Positions 40,159 to 52,000 of a stretch of DNA of 64,000 bases are shown piece by piece (positions within the stretch are counted from its first letter, which is position 1; the number at the start of each line of letters is the position of its first letter). The position numbers and the translations under genes are program-made. A model generated the notes under the pieces. That model worked only from the letters and a program-made list of their open reading frames with translations, was not told the origin of the DNA and did no database searches. This stretch comes from Leishmania mexicana MHOM/GT/2001/U1103. Lineage: Eukaryota; Euglenozoa; Kinetoplastea; Trypanosomatida; Trypanosomatidae. Location: contig NC_018324.1 of assembly GCF_000234665.1 (NCBI RefSeq), forward strand, positions 2,292,428 through 2,356,427, in the 5' to 3' direction.

Positions 40159-42309
40159 GCTGCAGCGGTGTGCCTGCGGCCGAAACTCTATGTGTGAGTC
40201 CAAGCAAGAGAGTTTACGAAAAAAAGAAAAGGAACAGCACACCAACACTTTTCCCGTGTGCAGAACGGACTGGGTTCGCAACGCGGTGAAGCAGCCCACG
40301 AGTGGCACACGCGGTAGACCGACAGGCCCACAAACAGGCGAAGGATAAAGAGGAGAGTGACTACAAAGCGTCAGAGGATCCACATACCCAGACGGGGCAC
40401 GTGCACGCGTACATTAGCATGCAGATGAGTGCGCGCACGTGGCCTTTGTGAAGACAGCTTGGCTACAGATAAGCGCAGCTGAGGGGCCACCACTGCCACC
40501 AAGACCCCAGATGTAGCGGATTGATGGCGGAGCAGTGCTCCTCAAACGAGTACCGATATGTGCCTCGACATTGAGCCCCACACGCAGGTGATGTCCTCCC
40601 CTGCGTGGCAACCAAAATAAAACTGAGGGGCAGAGGCATTCGTGGGACTTGCACCTGTCCCCTCCGCTGCGGCGATTTTCTTGGCATTCGGCGTGGTTAC
40701 ATCCACTCATTCCAAGCTGAAGCAGAAATACCCAGTTGGTCCATCTCGCTCCGTTCCTTACCCTAACACAGACCCACACACTTGGACGCATACACGCGCA
40801 GACATTGTGCCACGCCACCGCGGTAGACCGACCTCAACCAGACAGACCACTCAGGGTACTTTCAAAAAGGAAATCAAAAAAACCTTAGAGAACAACAACG
40901 CAGTCAGGCTACAGACCACGACCCTCTCTCCCTCCCTCCCTCCCCCAAGTCTCGCCGTTGCGCTTTCCGCCCCCTTCCCCTTCTGTTTCTGTCTTCATTG
41001 CATCCTCCGACAGCGCCTTTTTCCTTTATGTTTGAGGGGGGCGGGGGAAGCGGCGTGTCGAAGGCGCACAAGTTGCCAGCTGAGAAACTGCAGGAAGAAG
41101 GAGTGCTGCAGCACGCTGCATAAGAAAAAAAGGTTGTAAAAGGAGGGAGAAAAAAGGGAGGACCGAAGATGCACGTCAGCACGCAGGCAGCCTGCGCCAC
41201 ACGTCCCATCCCCACCACGAGGAGGAAAAAGAAGAGCAGACGGGGTAAGGAAGCCCGATCGAAACGCTGTGGATGGCGAGTGGGCAAACGGGGGAGAGGC
41301 GGGGGAGGTGGGGGGTGCCGGGCAGAAACAAAAGGTGTAGAAAGAGAACCGATACTAATGTGACAAAGAAGGAGAACAGCAAAACGGAAATAGGGGTAAT
41401 CAGTATAACGAAGGAAAGGATATGACACGATTTCGCCAACATCGACAGAGAGAACGAGAGGTAGAGGAAACCTCCCCCTCCCCCACCACCAGCACCACCG
41501 AAAAAGGAAGAGCACTCAGCTCAAAGGCGAGTCCTCCTGCCTCCATTGTTTCTGCTCTCTTCTTCAAGAGGCTCCCCTTCCGTGGTGACGTCATCCTTGT
41601 CCGTTTCGTGCACTCTTTGGGAAGGCGGAAGCGGGCACCGAGAAGTAAGCATGCGCCCCCCCCCTCACCCTCCCTCCCCTCCTTCCTCAGTCGCGTGCTA
41701 TATATATATGTGTGGTTTGGCGGTTCTTCCTGACACAAAAGAGAGAGACACAACACGGCGAGTGCAGCGAAAGGGGTGGGGTGGGGGCATGTCGTTGAGA
41801 TGTGCAGCGAGCCGGAGAAGAGGCAGGCGACACAAGCGGAAAGGGGAGGAAGGGGAAGAGAAAATATCAAATGCGGGATGAAAGGAAGGGAAAATGCAAC
41901 GCAAGGGAACCGCGAGGGACAGAGGGACAGGAGGACGGTGGGGGAGAAGAGCGATAACGTCGCCTTACATGGTCGGTGAGTATGTGTGTTCCATTCAACA
42001 GCAACAGAGAAAAAAAAGAAACCAAAAGTATGTGGCCGACAGCGAACAAACAGAAAAGGGAAGAGGAGAGCTCGTGCAAAAGGGTGCTGTTTCGGTGGGA
42101 AAGGGGAAGTGAGGCACGAGACTTGGGGAGGGGTGAGGGATGGGAGACGGAGATACGTCAAGCAACCAAACGCGTGCTGCACGACTTGGGGTGACCAGGA
42201 GTAGTGGCCCAGCGCAGCCACGTACGCAAAACGAAAATAAACGGACGACGGCATGGGTAGATGAGAAACCTGCCAAAGCCTGTGCCAGCAGTAGCTCTCC
42301 CCTGCGCAA
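40159..42309. other. Intergenic region between the nucleoporin and Kelch genes
   Basis: No supported gene in 2.1 kb. CT-rich plus sequence at 40921-40948, G-rich plus sequence at 41288-41320, a TATA repeat at 41699-41709 and A-rich runs near 40868-40882 and 42010-42020. The 284-residue minus frame at 41400-42254 is Phe/Ser/Pro/Leu low complexity and not believed. Confidence 0.5.
40188..40236 (-). promoter_or_regulatory. Candidate trans-splicing signal for the nucleoporin gene
   Basis: A T-rich tract on the sense strand (plus A/G run 40217-40236) is followed by AG at 40189-40188, about 30 bases before the ATG at 40158. Inferred from pattern only. Confidence 0.35.
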
Positions 42310-43767
42310 CTATCGACTGCGCTCCGTGCACCGCTTCGTGGGCTTTGTGTCGAGGAGGTTGAGCTCCACCTGTATCACCGCCGGCCTGCTCTGCGTTTTG
42401 GAGGCCTCGTCACCCGCGGAGTCCTTCAGCCAGAAGAGAAAGCGATTGCACGCGCAGGCTGCGACGACGCGGAATGAGCTTGCCTGCTGTGCAAGGGGGT
42501 GCGACGTTCGCAGGGAGGATGAGGGCCGGCTCGAGGCCGCTTTCTCCTCGCAGAGGGGGCAAGAGAGCCAGTGATGTGTTGTCAAACAGAAACGGTAGAG
42601 CGACTCTCGGTCGTTCGCATGGAGGCACTTTGACGACTTTGGAGCCTCGTTAAATAGAACGTAGAGACTTCCGTCCTCCACCACAGCGGCGGCCGGCATA
42701 CACGGTGTGGAGAGGTTCCACCGGCCTGGTGCGAGTCGGTGTCCGCCCAGTGGATAGACAGGCGTCCATGTGAACCCGCTTACAGATGACTCGCCGACCA
42801 AGGAAAGGCACCACAAATCGTCGAGGACGCCAGTAGCGGTGCTTCCGCCATACAGCCAAAGGCACTGCCGAGCCGCGTCAAACGCAAGGACGGCGTCCTC
42901 ACGCGGACACGGGCAGACGCCAGGGGTCGCCTTCAGCCGCTCCCACTGCGCGACGCGTAGCTGGATGGACGGCGCGATCCAGAGCCGCCACAAGTCATTC
43001 AGCCGCGAAGTGGTGTCATTGCCACCAAAAAGGTACAAAACCGGCTCCAGCGATGTCGGCGCTTGCGCACCAGAGATCATGGTCGCCGAAGCGGCAGGTC
43101 CCATCGCCTTACCAGAGGGCTGCAGCGACCCAGCAGCCGGTGGTGATGGCGGGCTAGTCTGCCACCGTTCCGTAGGAGCAGAGAATCCAAAAGCAAGCGC
43201 GTGTCCGTATCGCCCCACCGGTCGTGCAGACACACGCACATCGGCCTCCAGTCGATCCCACCGAAGCGCGGCCTCATAATCGCCTTTTGACGACCGTCCT
43301 CGTGCACTGGTAGGAGTGGTGGAGGGACGTCCTCCTCTGATCACTCCGAGGCTCGGCGGGGACACCACATCTGCACTTGCAGTGACGCCGTCGGGGCGCC
43401 GTGGGTGGAGATGCCAGAGCTCTGCGCTGCACTTCGTGCCATCCCACCCACCAAACAAGATGATGGATCCCTCGGCAGGCAGAGCAGCGGCGCTTGCGTG
43501 GGCGACCCTGACCGGGGCGTCGGGCAGTCGCGTCCACACATGCGTCACGGCATCCCATACGCGTGCGTACGGTACGATGTTCTGTGTACATGTATCGAAC
43601 CCGCCGATGACAAACACTTGGTCCTCAGCACAGACTGTTGTCGACTCCACAATTGATGTGGTCCACGGCGGAGGCACACCTTGCTGAGTAAGTGGAGTGC
43701 GCTTCGCTGGTGATTTGGCCGCCTCCGCGTAGGGGAACTCAGACAGGCTATTGTACAACTGTGACAT
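42310..43767 (-). CDS. Kelch-repeat beta-propeller protein
   Basis: 485 residues from the ATG at 43767 (MSQLYNSLSEFPY). At least four Kelch blades can be seen, each with a hydrophobic run, a GG pair and a spaced Tyr/Trp: VFVIGGFDTCTQ..VWDAVTHVWTRLP, IILFGGWDGTKCSAELWHL, LYLFGGNDTTSRLNDLWRL and LWLYGGSTATGVLDDLWCL, with a weaker fifth near LYRFCLTTHHW. Kelch propellers bind protein partners; no BTB, F-box or other effector domain is attached, so the partner is unknown. No signal peptide or membrane segment. The longer frame to 43812 adds a hydrophobic stretch that lies upstream of or across a possible AG at 43779-43780, so the shorter start is preferred. Confidence 0.83.
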   Translation of the reverse strand: MSQLYNSLSEFPYAEAAKSPAKRTPLTQQGVPPPWTTSIVESTTVCAEDQVFVIGGFDTCTQNIVPYARVWDAVTHVWTRLPDAPVRVAHASAAALPAEGSIILFGGWDGTKCSAELWHLHPRRPDGVTASADVVSPPSLGVIRGGRPSTTPTSARGRSSKGDYEAALRWDRLEADVRVSARPVGRYGHALAFGFSAPTERWQTSPPSPPAAGSLQPSGKAMGPAASATMISGAQAPTSLEPVLYLFGGNDTTSRLNDLWRLWIAPSIQLRVAQWERLKATPGVCPCPREDAVLAFDAARQCLWLYGGSTATGVLDDLWCLSLVGESSVSGFTWTPVYPLGGHRLAPGRWNLSTPCMPAAAVVEDGSLYVLFNEAPKSSKCLHANDRESLYRFCLTTHHWLSCPLCEEKAASSRPSSSLRTSHPLAQQASSFRVVAACACNRFLFWLKDSAGDEASKTQSRPAVIQVELNLLDTKPTKRCTERSR

Positions 43768-45944
43768 TGCCGGTGAATCTAGGGCAGTAAAGGAAAAAAA
43801 AACGAACAGCAAACGCCAAAGGAAACAAAGGAAGCACTGGTATCACGTCAGCGGATGCCCACGCTGAGCAAGAGGAGAGGCACCGGTCTGTGTTCAACAG
43901 AGTTACAGAAAAGAGCGCCGTGCAACGTGCACGCGCAACCGCGAACTCTCCACGATGCCTACAACGGCAGAGAGATGCACAGAGCACCAAAGAGCACCAA
44001 ACAGAGAAATGCAGGCTAGACCACAAGTGAAGTGTCACTGGCCTTATCCGACGCGAAAAAGCAAGGGAGAAAGCAGGAAGGTTGCACCAGTAAAGAAAAA
44101 GGCAGGTGCCACGGCAGCCACCTCCCCCTACCCGCCTCCCCAACCCCGAGAAAAAAAAAACAAAGGATATGGCGTGGGATGTGTGCGCGTGATGTGAGAG
44201 AAAGGAGGAGGAGGGAGGGGGAGAAGAAAGCCGAAGATGAGGGCGTGGGGAGAGCGGCAGCGGCGGCGAGTTACACGTAAGGAAGCACCGTCTGTGTGAC
44301 TGAAGCGAAAGGCGGCAAATCTCTCCTTGTTGTTCCTCCGTGATAGAGAGTGAGAAGCGCATCACGCCAAGGTGCCCTGCATCTTCTCTACATCCGCGCA
44401 CAGACACGCGCGCCTCCTAACGGTTACGGTCGCGCATGCAGTTATTCGGTGTGTTTCGGCCCACCATTGTCGCATTCCAGGACACACACAAGGAGTGTTG
44501 CCGTGTCCTCCGTCTGTTTACTTCCTGCCTCTGCTCTGCGAATACATGCGTGCCTTCGTTTTTCTTTCCTGTCTTCTTTACACGTGGCGCCATTTCGTGC
44601 GGACACTGCGCTCATGCACGACGAGAATATGCTTGCACCTCAGCGTTACATCCGGTGTTTTCAGCAGTGCACCACACCGGAGCTGTGAACCACAACACCG
44701 AGAGAGAATCGGCATTGCAGACCGCTTTAGGCACGAAGGCACAACAGTCCGTCCAACTGCCTCTCCAAAATATGGCGGTCGTTACCGCCTTTTCTTCCGT
44801 CACGCTGGGCTGTGTGTTCGCTAGAGACAAGAGGAGGGGCACATGAAAAGGCGGCATTGCACTCCATCACCACCGCTGACCCACACACACACACGTGCAT
44901 GCACAGCACAAATAAGCAGACGCTCAGCAAGTCGCAAGCAGCCGCAACGACGGCCTCGCTTGCGCGCACCTTTCCACTCGCCTGCGCGGACTTGCATACG
45001 AGCGTGTGCCGAATAGAAGCCACTCTTCCTCGCACCACTTCCACGGATGAGACACACGGGCTGCTTCTACAGTGCAGCAGATGCGCTCATAACAACATAT
45101 AAAAAAATGTGCGCTGCTCTTTTGATGGATCGCATTCTCTCTGGTGGCGCAGATGTCAGAGGTGAGGGAGGGTGTGCAGCGACCGTGGAAGATGATCCAG
45201 AGATCGATGTTGCTATTGGCCATGGCGGGTGGGGGTGAGAGAGGGGGGGCTACAGAGAGAGAGAGATGAACATAAGGGACTACAACGATAAGCGTTTCGG
45301 ATGGCATCATGCGCAGGGAATGAAAATGAGTGCAGTATACACAGAGCACCCCTCACGCACAGACGCACACGCGTGGGTGCGCGCACGAAAAAAAAACATG
45401 ACCAGATGAAAAACGCAAGACACAGCGAGACGGGGGGGAGCAGAGAACGGGCGAACAAGAGAACAAAGGAGAGACAGGACCGACCGACCCCCTCCCCCCA
45501 CACACACACAGTGCCAGAGCAGATAGTGGCGCACAACGTTCAGTGTCACCTGCGAGGACGACCGCGAGGGGTAAGGTTCGCATGGAAACGTGGTAGGTGA
45601 GCATGCAAGAGAAACACAGCTGAGAAGAAATAGGACGAAGAGGAATTGGGGCAGTGGAAACTGCCTCAGCTGCGCTGGCGGAATGCAGTGTCCAACGAGT
45701 TTCTGGGGTTTAAGGGGCCGTGCCCCGTGCCCACAGCAACTCTCACCATCATTCCACGCGCACACAACGCACACGCAGGGGAACACTTTGCAGAGGTGCG
45801 GTCGGCAGTGAGGAAAAGCAACACAAAAAGCACGGTGTTGCACAGGCCGTCCCCCCTAGTGCTGCGTCCCTTTCACACAGGCATCCCTGCCTTCCACCTT
45901 GTCTCATGCCTCTTTGTCGTCCTTGCCTCCACGCAGACCGTTGC
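43768..45944. other. Intergenic region between the Kelch and Apd1-like genes
   Basis: No supported gene. A-rich run at 43792-43802 next to the Kelch start, A10 at 44152-44161, purine tract at 44197-44232, CA repeats at 44881-44895 and 45497-45510, GA repeat at 45256-45268. Confidence 0.5.
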
Positions 45945-46718
45945 TTACGATGCGCTGAACCCCATCTGCCCGCGAATGCGGTTCTTGAGTGACTCGGGTA
46001 TCGCACCCTTATCCTCCGCGATGGCGTCCACTACGGGCAGCACATCCTCCGGCTTGAAGAGGCCGTAGCAGATGCCACCGTGGCGGCTGTAGATGATCAC
46101 GTTGCCCGCGTAGATATGACCGCCCATGTGCGAGCACGAGCACACTGTCACCCGCTCCGCACCACCGGCGCCCATCTTTTCGAGGAGAGCATGACGAAAG
46201 AGGTCGATCAAGACGGAGCCGCAGTAGCCGCAGCGCGCGTCGCGTGTGAAGTGGGAACAGAGGAAGATAAAGTACTCACCCGAGCGGTCTACGGCCAGTG
46301 TGCCTTTTACCTCCCACGGCAGCTCATACGGCTCCGAGACACCGCTGTATTGTGTAATGATGACCGCCTTCTTGTCATCGTCCAGTTTACAGTGTAGGAT
46401 CGAGTCCTCCGTGTCCTGGTCAACGTGCGACACGTTAAAGTTTGCATCCGGTAACTTGTGCTTGACGTGATGCCTCAGCTCCTTAAAGCCCGGCACGTTC
46501 TCGGTGTGCTTGTCCCACTCCCTTGCAGGCATACGAGTGTTCAGAAAGATGTGCTCCCGCAGACTCATGCTGCCGATAATCTTGGCCGGGATCGGGCCAC
46601 AGCACTCCTCGCGCCCGAAGCCGTACTTTTGAGGGTCGAGTCCCTCAATGTCTTGCAGCGTCTGTGTCGTCAGCTTCGGTCTGATCGCCTCAAACGAGTT
46701 GGGATCGGTGGACATCAT
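45945..46718 (-). CDS. Sucrase/ferredoxin-like (Apd1-type) thioredoxin-fold protein with probable [2Fe-2S] cluster
   Basis: 257 residues from the first ATG (46718; the longer frame starts with GTG). The C-terminal half is a thioredoxin-like ferredoxin of the Suc_Fer family. It has CSHFTRDARCGYCG (C154, C163, C166) and CSCSHMGGHIYAGN (C193, C195, H197, H201). The C-x8-C plus H-x3-H spacing equals the Cys/Cys/His/His cluster site reported for yeast Apd1, a cytosolic [2Fe-2S] protein involved in redox homeostasis. The N-terminal half has a conserved-looking ECCGPIPAKIIGSM stretch and fits the family's first domain. No targeting peptide is obvious, so a cytosolic location is likely. The exact substrate in this family is unsettled. 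Confidence 0.83.
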   Translation of the reverse strand: MMSTDPNSFEAIRPKLTTQTLQDIEGLDPQKYGFGREECCGPIPAKIIGSMSLREHIFLNTRMPAREWDKHTENVPGFKELRHHVKHKLPDANFNVSHVDQDTEDSILHCKLDDDKKAVIITQYSGVSEPYELPWEVKGTLAVDRSGEYFIFLCSHFTRDARCGYCGSVLIDLFRHALLEKMGAGGAERVTVCSCSHMGGHIYAGNVIIYSRHGGICYGLFKPEDVLPVVDAIAEDKGAIPESLKNRIRGQMGFSAS

Positions 46719-47669
46719 GCACACGGTTTGAGTGGAAGCCAGTGCATGAGCCACGCACAGGAAGCCTTAGACAGCGCAAGGGGCGCTACCCCTCCAAGAA
46801 AAAAGCGCAAGGAAGGAAGCAAGGAATAGAATGGATGCGACTCGGAGCAGACACAGCAGAGCAAAGAACCGTCACCAGTGTGTGGGGGGGGCACCTCCAG
46901 GTGCCATCAAACAAAAAGGTCGGAAGCAACGGAGTAGCGCGGCGGGAGGGAGAAAATAGAGGTCGCAAAGGCGATGCCGCGGCAAATCACCGCAGAAAAA
47001 ACCCAAAGAAACGTCACGGCGGGCTGACAAGGAGTAGAACACGAGAGAGACAGAGAAATTTCCTAAGCGGTCGGCTTGCGAAGCACCTGTTGGCCAAGAG
47101 ACTGGAAAGTGCGCATGCAGAGGTGAGTGATATGAAGGAGGAGAGGGGTGGCAGGGAGAGAGAGAAATGGTGAAGGTAGGTGTGGCAGCGTTAAGATGCT
47201 AGAGAAGGGTAAGATACGCACCGTGTCGTCGTTGGGGTGACGTCCCATGGATGCGCATCGACGGCGTGCAGACACCAAAACAAAGAAAAACATGAAGCGA
47301 GGGAGTCAAGGAGCCGCAACGAAGCAGAATGTGTGTGTGTGTCGCTGTTTATCGGTGGGAGAGATGTTAGTGTATGTACACGTGCGCCGGACGGAGAGCC
47401 CAGCGAGCCTGTCAAGGTACAAGTCGCGACACTCCACAAGGACGAGGAGGCGGCGCATCGGCATAAGCAGCAGCAGCAGCAGTCCAACGTTGCCACTAAT
47501 GGCCGGACTCCTCCACGCGGTCAAGTCTGCCCAATTGTACACGTTTTGTCTGTCTTTTTTCTCCTTCATTCTCTCTTTCTGAAACACACGCCGTCAGGAT
47601 GGGACAACGCAACGCATACGCCATGGCCAGGCAAGCCCAGCTCGCATGCCCGTGCCCGCGGGCACCTAT
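46719..47669. other. Spacer between Apd1-like gene and the 185-residue gene
   Basis: No gene supported. TG repeat near 47331-47343, a CAG repeat at 47466-47482, and purine-rich plus sequence at 46795-46830 and 47131-47175. Confidence 0.5.
47466..47482. repeat. (CAG)5 trinucleotide repeat
   Basis: Five consecutive CAG units on the plus strand (CTG on the sense strand), outside any supported gene. Confidence 0.9.
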
Positions 47670-48227
47670 TCACGATGAGTCGTCACGACTTCTGCGGTTA
47701 TCGGCCATACTCTTGGCGCTTAGCGGGTCTACGATGCGCGGCCGCACCAGCATCTTCTTGGGTACACAATAGGGAAACACGAGCGCGTTGCAGACCGGGT
47801 TCAGGGACTCGTTGCCGTGAAGTGCTGTCTCCCAGCTTTTGGCGCGCTTCAGCTTGCCAATTTTGGCGAGAGCAACCTGCCGCTGCCGATGTGCAGAGAG
47901 GCGATCCTGAAAGAGCATAACCACCGGCGGCACCGCAAACTCAAACTCGCGCTCGTTCAGCGAACCATCCGTCTGAATCGTCAGTGTCTTATGCATGCGC
48001 GGGAAGCGTGACCGCTCGATCGCGAGCTCCTCGCGGTACATGCCTCGGTTCTCGACGTGCTGCATCTCACTCAAATGTCGGTCCTTGATGAAGGTGCGAA
48101 GCACGTAGGGAACTTTGTAGTCTGGCGGGCGCAGCTTCGGGTTTGGCGAGACGGTGCGCGCCAGTGGCCGCAAACCTGCAGCGGGCGGGGCGCTTTTTGT
48201 CACGACGGCCCACTTATTCAGCACCAT
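47670..48227 (-). CDS. Small basic protein (185 residues), unassigned, possibly mitochondrial
   Basis: Starts at ATG 48227 with MVLNKWAVVTKSAPPAAGLRPLARTV, a basic, acid-free stretch that could be a mitochondrial presequence. The body is basic and helical (VLRTFIKDRHLSEMQHVENR, RLSAHRQRQVALAKIGKLKR) and ends in a charged tail. Size, charge and presequence fit a kinetoplastid mitoribosomal or assembly protein, but no family is recognised. A sense-strand C/T tract (plus 48268-48285) lies just upstream, making the longer frame to 48371 unlikely. Confidence 0.72.
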   Translation of the reverse strand: MVLNKWAVVTKSAPPAAGLRPLARTVSPNPKLRPPDYKVPYVLRTFIKDRHLSEMQHVENRGMYREELAIERSRFPRMHKTLTIQTDGSLNEREFEFAVPPVVMLFQDRLSAHRQRQVALAKIGKLKRAKSWETALHGNESLNPVCNALVFPYCVPKKMLVRPRIVDPLSAKSMADNRRSRDDSS

Positions 48228-49041
48228 GGTGCTATCCAGGTTTTCTTCGAATATATATATGTGTGTCGGAGAGGGAAGGGGGTCGAGTAAGAAGGGCACT
48301 TGTTTGTTTGGGGTGTAGCCACGTGGTCCCCACACCGCGTCCACTGATGATATCCACCGACAAGCATCCAAGGAGTGTGTGGACAGCGGCGATAGGGGAG
48401 AGGGAACATATGGTCGACGAGTTCAGTGTTGTTGGCATCAAACGACACCGTCACGACAATCACGAAGGGGCGCAGTGGAGAAGGTTCAAGAGCAAAGGTG
48501 TCCTCGTGAGAGGCCTTCACCAGCAGAGACCGAGGAACGTAAGCGGAGGAGGTGGGGAAGGCGGGCAGGCTTGGGCTGTGTGTCCTCGAGACAGCCGCAC
48601 AATGGGGACATCCACACGCATGCGCGGTTTACGCGTCTTGTTGCAGCGCCATTCTTTCTTGGCATGTTCCCAGCGTCCTCTTCGCCTCGTCCCCGTCTGC
48701 TCTACTTCCGCCTTGGCACCGCATGTCACCCCCCCCACCCCCATCGCAGTGGTCAAAGTCAATACGAAGTGCTCGCAATACAAATGCGAAGCACCCCACT
48801 ACGCCTGGGAGCCGTTCTTAACAGGAGCGCGACAAGCAATCATGTAGACAGAGACGCAAAGATCGGAAAGCGCGCAACAATAGCACACATCCGTTTCTCT
48901 CCACCTCCCCCCACTCCCGCGGCGGCTGTGGCAGGTGGTGCCCTGACGACAAACGTGGTGTCAGAACAGCAACACACGCACACACACGAAAATGCGCGGG
49001 GCGATCACTGCAAGCTGACAGGGCCCCAGGGCACACCTGGC
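48228..49041. other. Spacer between the 185-residue and 1093-residue genes
   Basis: No gene supported. AT repeat at 48250-48260, purine tract at 48268-48285 (possible splice signal), C-run near 48728-48736, CA repeats near 48974-48988. Confidence 0.5.
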
Positions 49042-52000
49042 CTACACGCCGCGGTGCTGAGAGTATGTGATGTAGCGGTCAATCGTGTGTGGGGTCAGCT
49101 GATAAAACAGAAGCCGATTATCCACCATCCAGCGCAGCAGCGCGAGCGAGGCAAAGCGGACGCCGTGTACCGCCGCCATCTCCTCCATGGCAAAGACAAG
49201 TGTCTCCACACCGTCGCCAGCAACGCGGTCCGCCACCTCCACGAGACCACCAGCAGAGCTGTCCAGTCCCAGAGCCGCGACGGAGAGAACGTTGAGCTGA
49301 TCTGGTGATTCGATGGCGCGACGAAGCAAACTTTGGCATGCCACGTCGAGCACAAAGAGAAACGCAACGCCGCACTCGACAACGCAGCTGCTACTACGAT
49401 TGGTAGGCGCCGTGAGACCAGACGTCGAGGAGGCGACCGGCCAAGCGGCATTCATGTTTTTCATGAGCGTCAGCACGGTGGTCGACGTCGCTGCCTCCTT
49501 TTGTGTCGTCGACAACTCGCCATATTCGGACCACCAAGTCTGCGTCGCGTCATCACCGTCGTCGTTCTTGGCGTTCGGACGCAGCAGCACGAGCGGCGCG
49601 AGATGTGTGTGCTGAAATTCCTCCACAAGTGCCCTCCTAGAGGCTGCCCTTGTGGCAGTCGCAATGAGCCGCTGCCACGAAAAGGCCACGGCAGCGGACA
49701 TCTCCAGCCCAACACTGCTTGTACGCGTCGTCACACACGGGCGGCGCCACGCGTGCGCGGCGTAGAGCTCAGCGAGTGATGCAGGCACTGCATCATGTGG
49801 CGCTGACGAGCTGCCTGGGACGGCTGCAGAGGAACGAGCGTTGCTCACCTCGATAAGCTGATGCAGCCAGCGCGGGTGACATGGGTGCAGCGTGGACGGG
49901 CACGCCTCGTAGCATGGCTGCTGCGGTGCTAAGCGGGCACACGACTGCGTTAGAGACACGCACTCGGCCACCTCTGCCGGGTCTCCGGGAAGCAAGACGG
50001 TGACGCGGTGGTGACAGCCACTGTCTGTCAAGTGCAGTGACGCGAGAAAATGCAGTTTCTGCTGGAGTCGCACATCTTTGGAGAGCACGAGGACCACGTC
50101 CGCCGGCTGCTCGCAAATCTCGCATGCGAGGTCCGCCACGGACGTGCGCTGAAGTGAGGAGGCAGTGACGTCAACGACAACGGCTGGCAGGGGTGAATCA
50201 GGGGTGGCTGTGTGTGCGAAAGCAGGCGACGCCACAGTCAGGTAGTTCTGCCTGCACCGCCGCACAGGCGCAGAATGCATCGCGTCGGAGAGAGCCTGGT
50301 GTATGGAGACGCCATCGGCTGCGGGCGAGAGAATCATGTCGCACAAACGCTTCCACACTTCGCTGGAGGTGAAGCAGGAGGACACGCGCGTGGAGCAGGC
50401 GACAGGGCGTTTGCTGCACGTCGACAGCATTCTGTACCGACGTTCCTGGACCAACTTCCACCATTGCCTCGCCGTTGCCCTCGCTGCATTAAACCAGTGC
50501 ACCATGTGAGCTGGATCCTCCGCTGCTGCCCCCGCGGCTTCCTCCCTCGCACTTCCATGCGAATTCATGCAACCCCTAAGCAATGCTGCGGAAACCGCAA
50601 GAGGCAGGTCGTGCAGGTGCTGCATAACTTCCGCAACAAGGAGACGCGGCTGCGGAGCAGTAACTGGCCCGGCAGGGCGTCCGCCTGCGCGGGCTAGCGC
50701 CTCTAGGAGAAAGGTGCGCTCTGCCTCCTCGTCGCACATCGCCGTGACCGCTTGCACGAGTCGCCGAACGGTCGACGGCGCCGGGAACACACCGACGCCG
50801 ATTCCGCTAAAAGAAAGCCGCACGGCACCCTTGGTGCTGCCGTTCACCACCACACCGGGCCGCACGCAGGGACGAATTTCGTGTGCGGTGCAGGCCAGCA
50901 GTAGCTCCGCCGCCGTGTCACGGACGACCAGCGGCGCCTCCACGTCAACTGCGCGCAGCTCCGCGATGTACCGCAGCCCGCGTACGGGACCCTCCGTCAT
51001 ACGCTGCAGCAGCCGCTCTTTGAGAAGCTGCGCCGCCAAACGCTCCTCCATGCTGGACGTAACTTCGATCCACCCCGCCGGTTCCAGGAAGGCACACGAG
51101 GCGGACGCTGCGCTTGTCGAATCCACTCCCAGGCGCACCAGTCGCGGGCCCTGCGGCAGAGTCGGTAGCGACTCGATAAACGAGACCGCCTCGTGAAGGG
51201 CCTCCAGCAACTCACGGGAAGTCGGGAAGGGTCTTACCATGCTCACATAGACCGCTGATCCGCGTAGACAGCACCGGAGAACGGGAGTGGCGAGCAGCGC
51301 ACGGGTAGACAGCTTCTCTGGCGAGCAACAGAGCTCAGAGGATGCGGGTGAAGAGGAGGTGAGAGGGAAAGTCGCGGCAGAGTCTGCCGCCGAAGGCAGA
51401 AAAGCCGCTGTGCTGGCCGTAGGCAAGACTGGTGTCGGGTCGCCGAGAGTCGATGTCGGCAATGCGGCACTCTGCGCCAAAGGTGGCGCCGCTGTGTGGA
51501 CAGTGTCGATTGTTGGTGCTGCTGGGACGGGTTCTGGTCGTGCAGGTGGCGCTTCACTACACGGCATCGTAGGAGCCATCGGCGGTGACGATGGGGCAAA
51601 CAACCCCGTTGGCATCTCTCTCTTCGTCGCCTGTGCGTCGCCCTCGGCCTCCTCGACGACGGGAGAGAAGAGCGTGTTTTCCAACTCCTCCAACGTAAAG
51701 GCGATGTCGGACGCGCCGTGGGCGTCGGTGGCGGCCTGCAGGTGCTCCGGCGTGAGAATGAAGGACGATGTCCACGACTGAAGAGGTGACAACGCTGCTT
51801 CACAAGGTGGTGACACTGCCGGAGGCAATGGAGCTCGTCGACTCCGTATGCCGGTGTTCACTGCCGGCGGTGGTGTCGAGATCGGCAGCGGTGCGATAAG
51901 CGGTTCCGCATCTAGCGAGTCCTCGGCGAAGAGTAGAGACGATGCGGCGTCTCCCGACGCGGCTCCCCTCGGCCTCCGAGTGTTCAGGCCGGAACTGCCC

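Noticed and set aside
41400..42254. 284-residue minus-strand frame between the nucleoporin and Kelch genes
   Set aside because: Phe/Leu/Pro/Ser-rich translation of pyrimidine-rich UTR-like sequence; no domain.
43748..44407. 219-residue minus frame overlapping the Kelch start
   Set aside because: Out of frame with the Kelch gene, Ser/Phe/Arg-rich, covers a likely polypyrimidine region.
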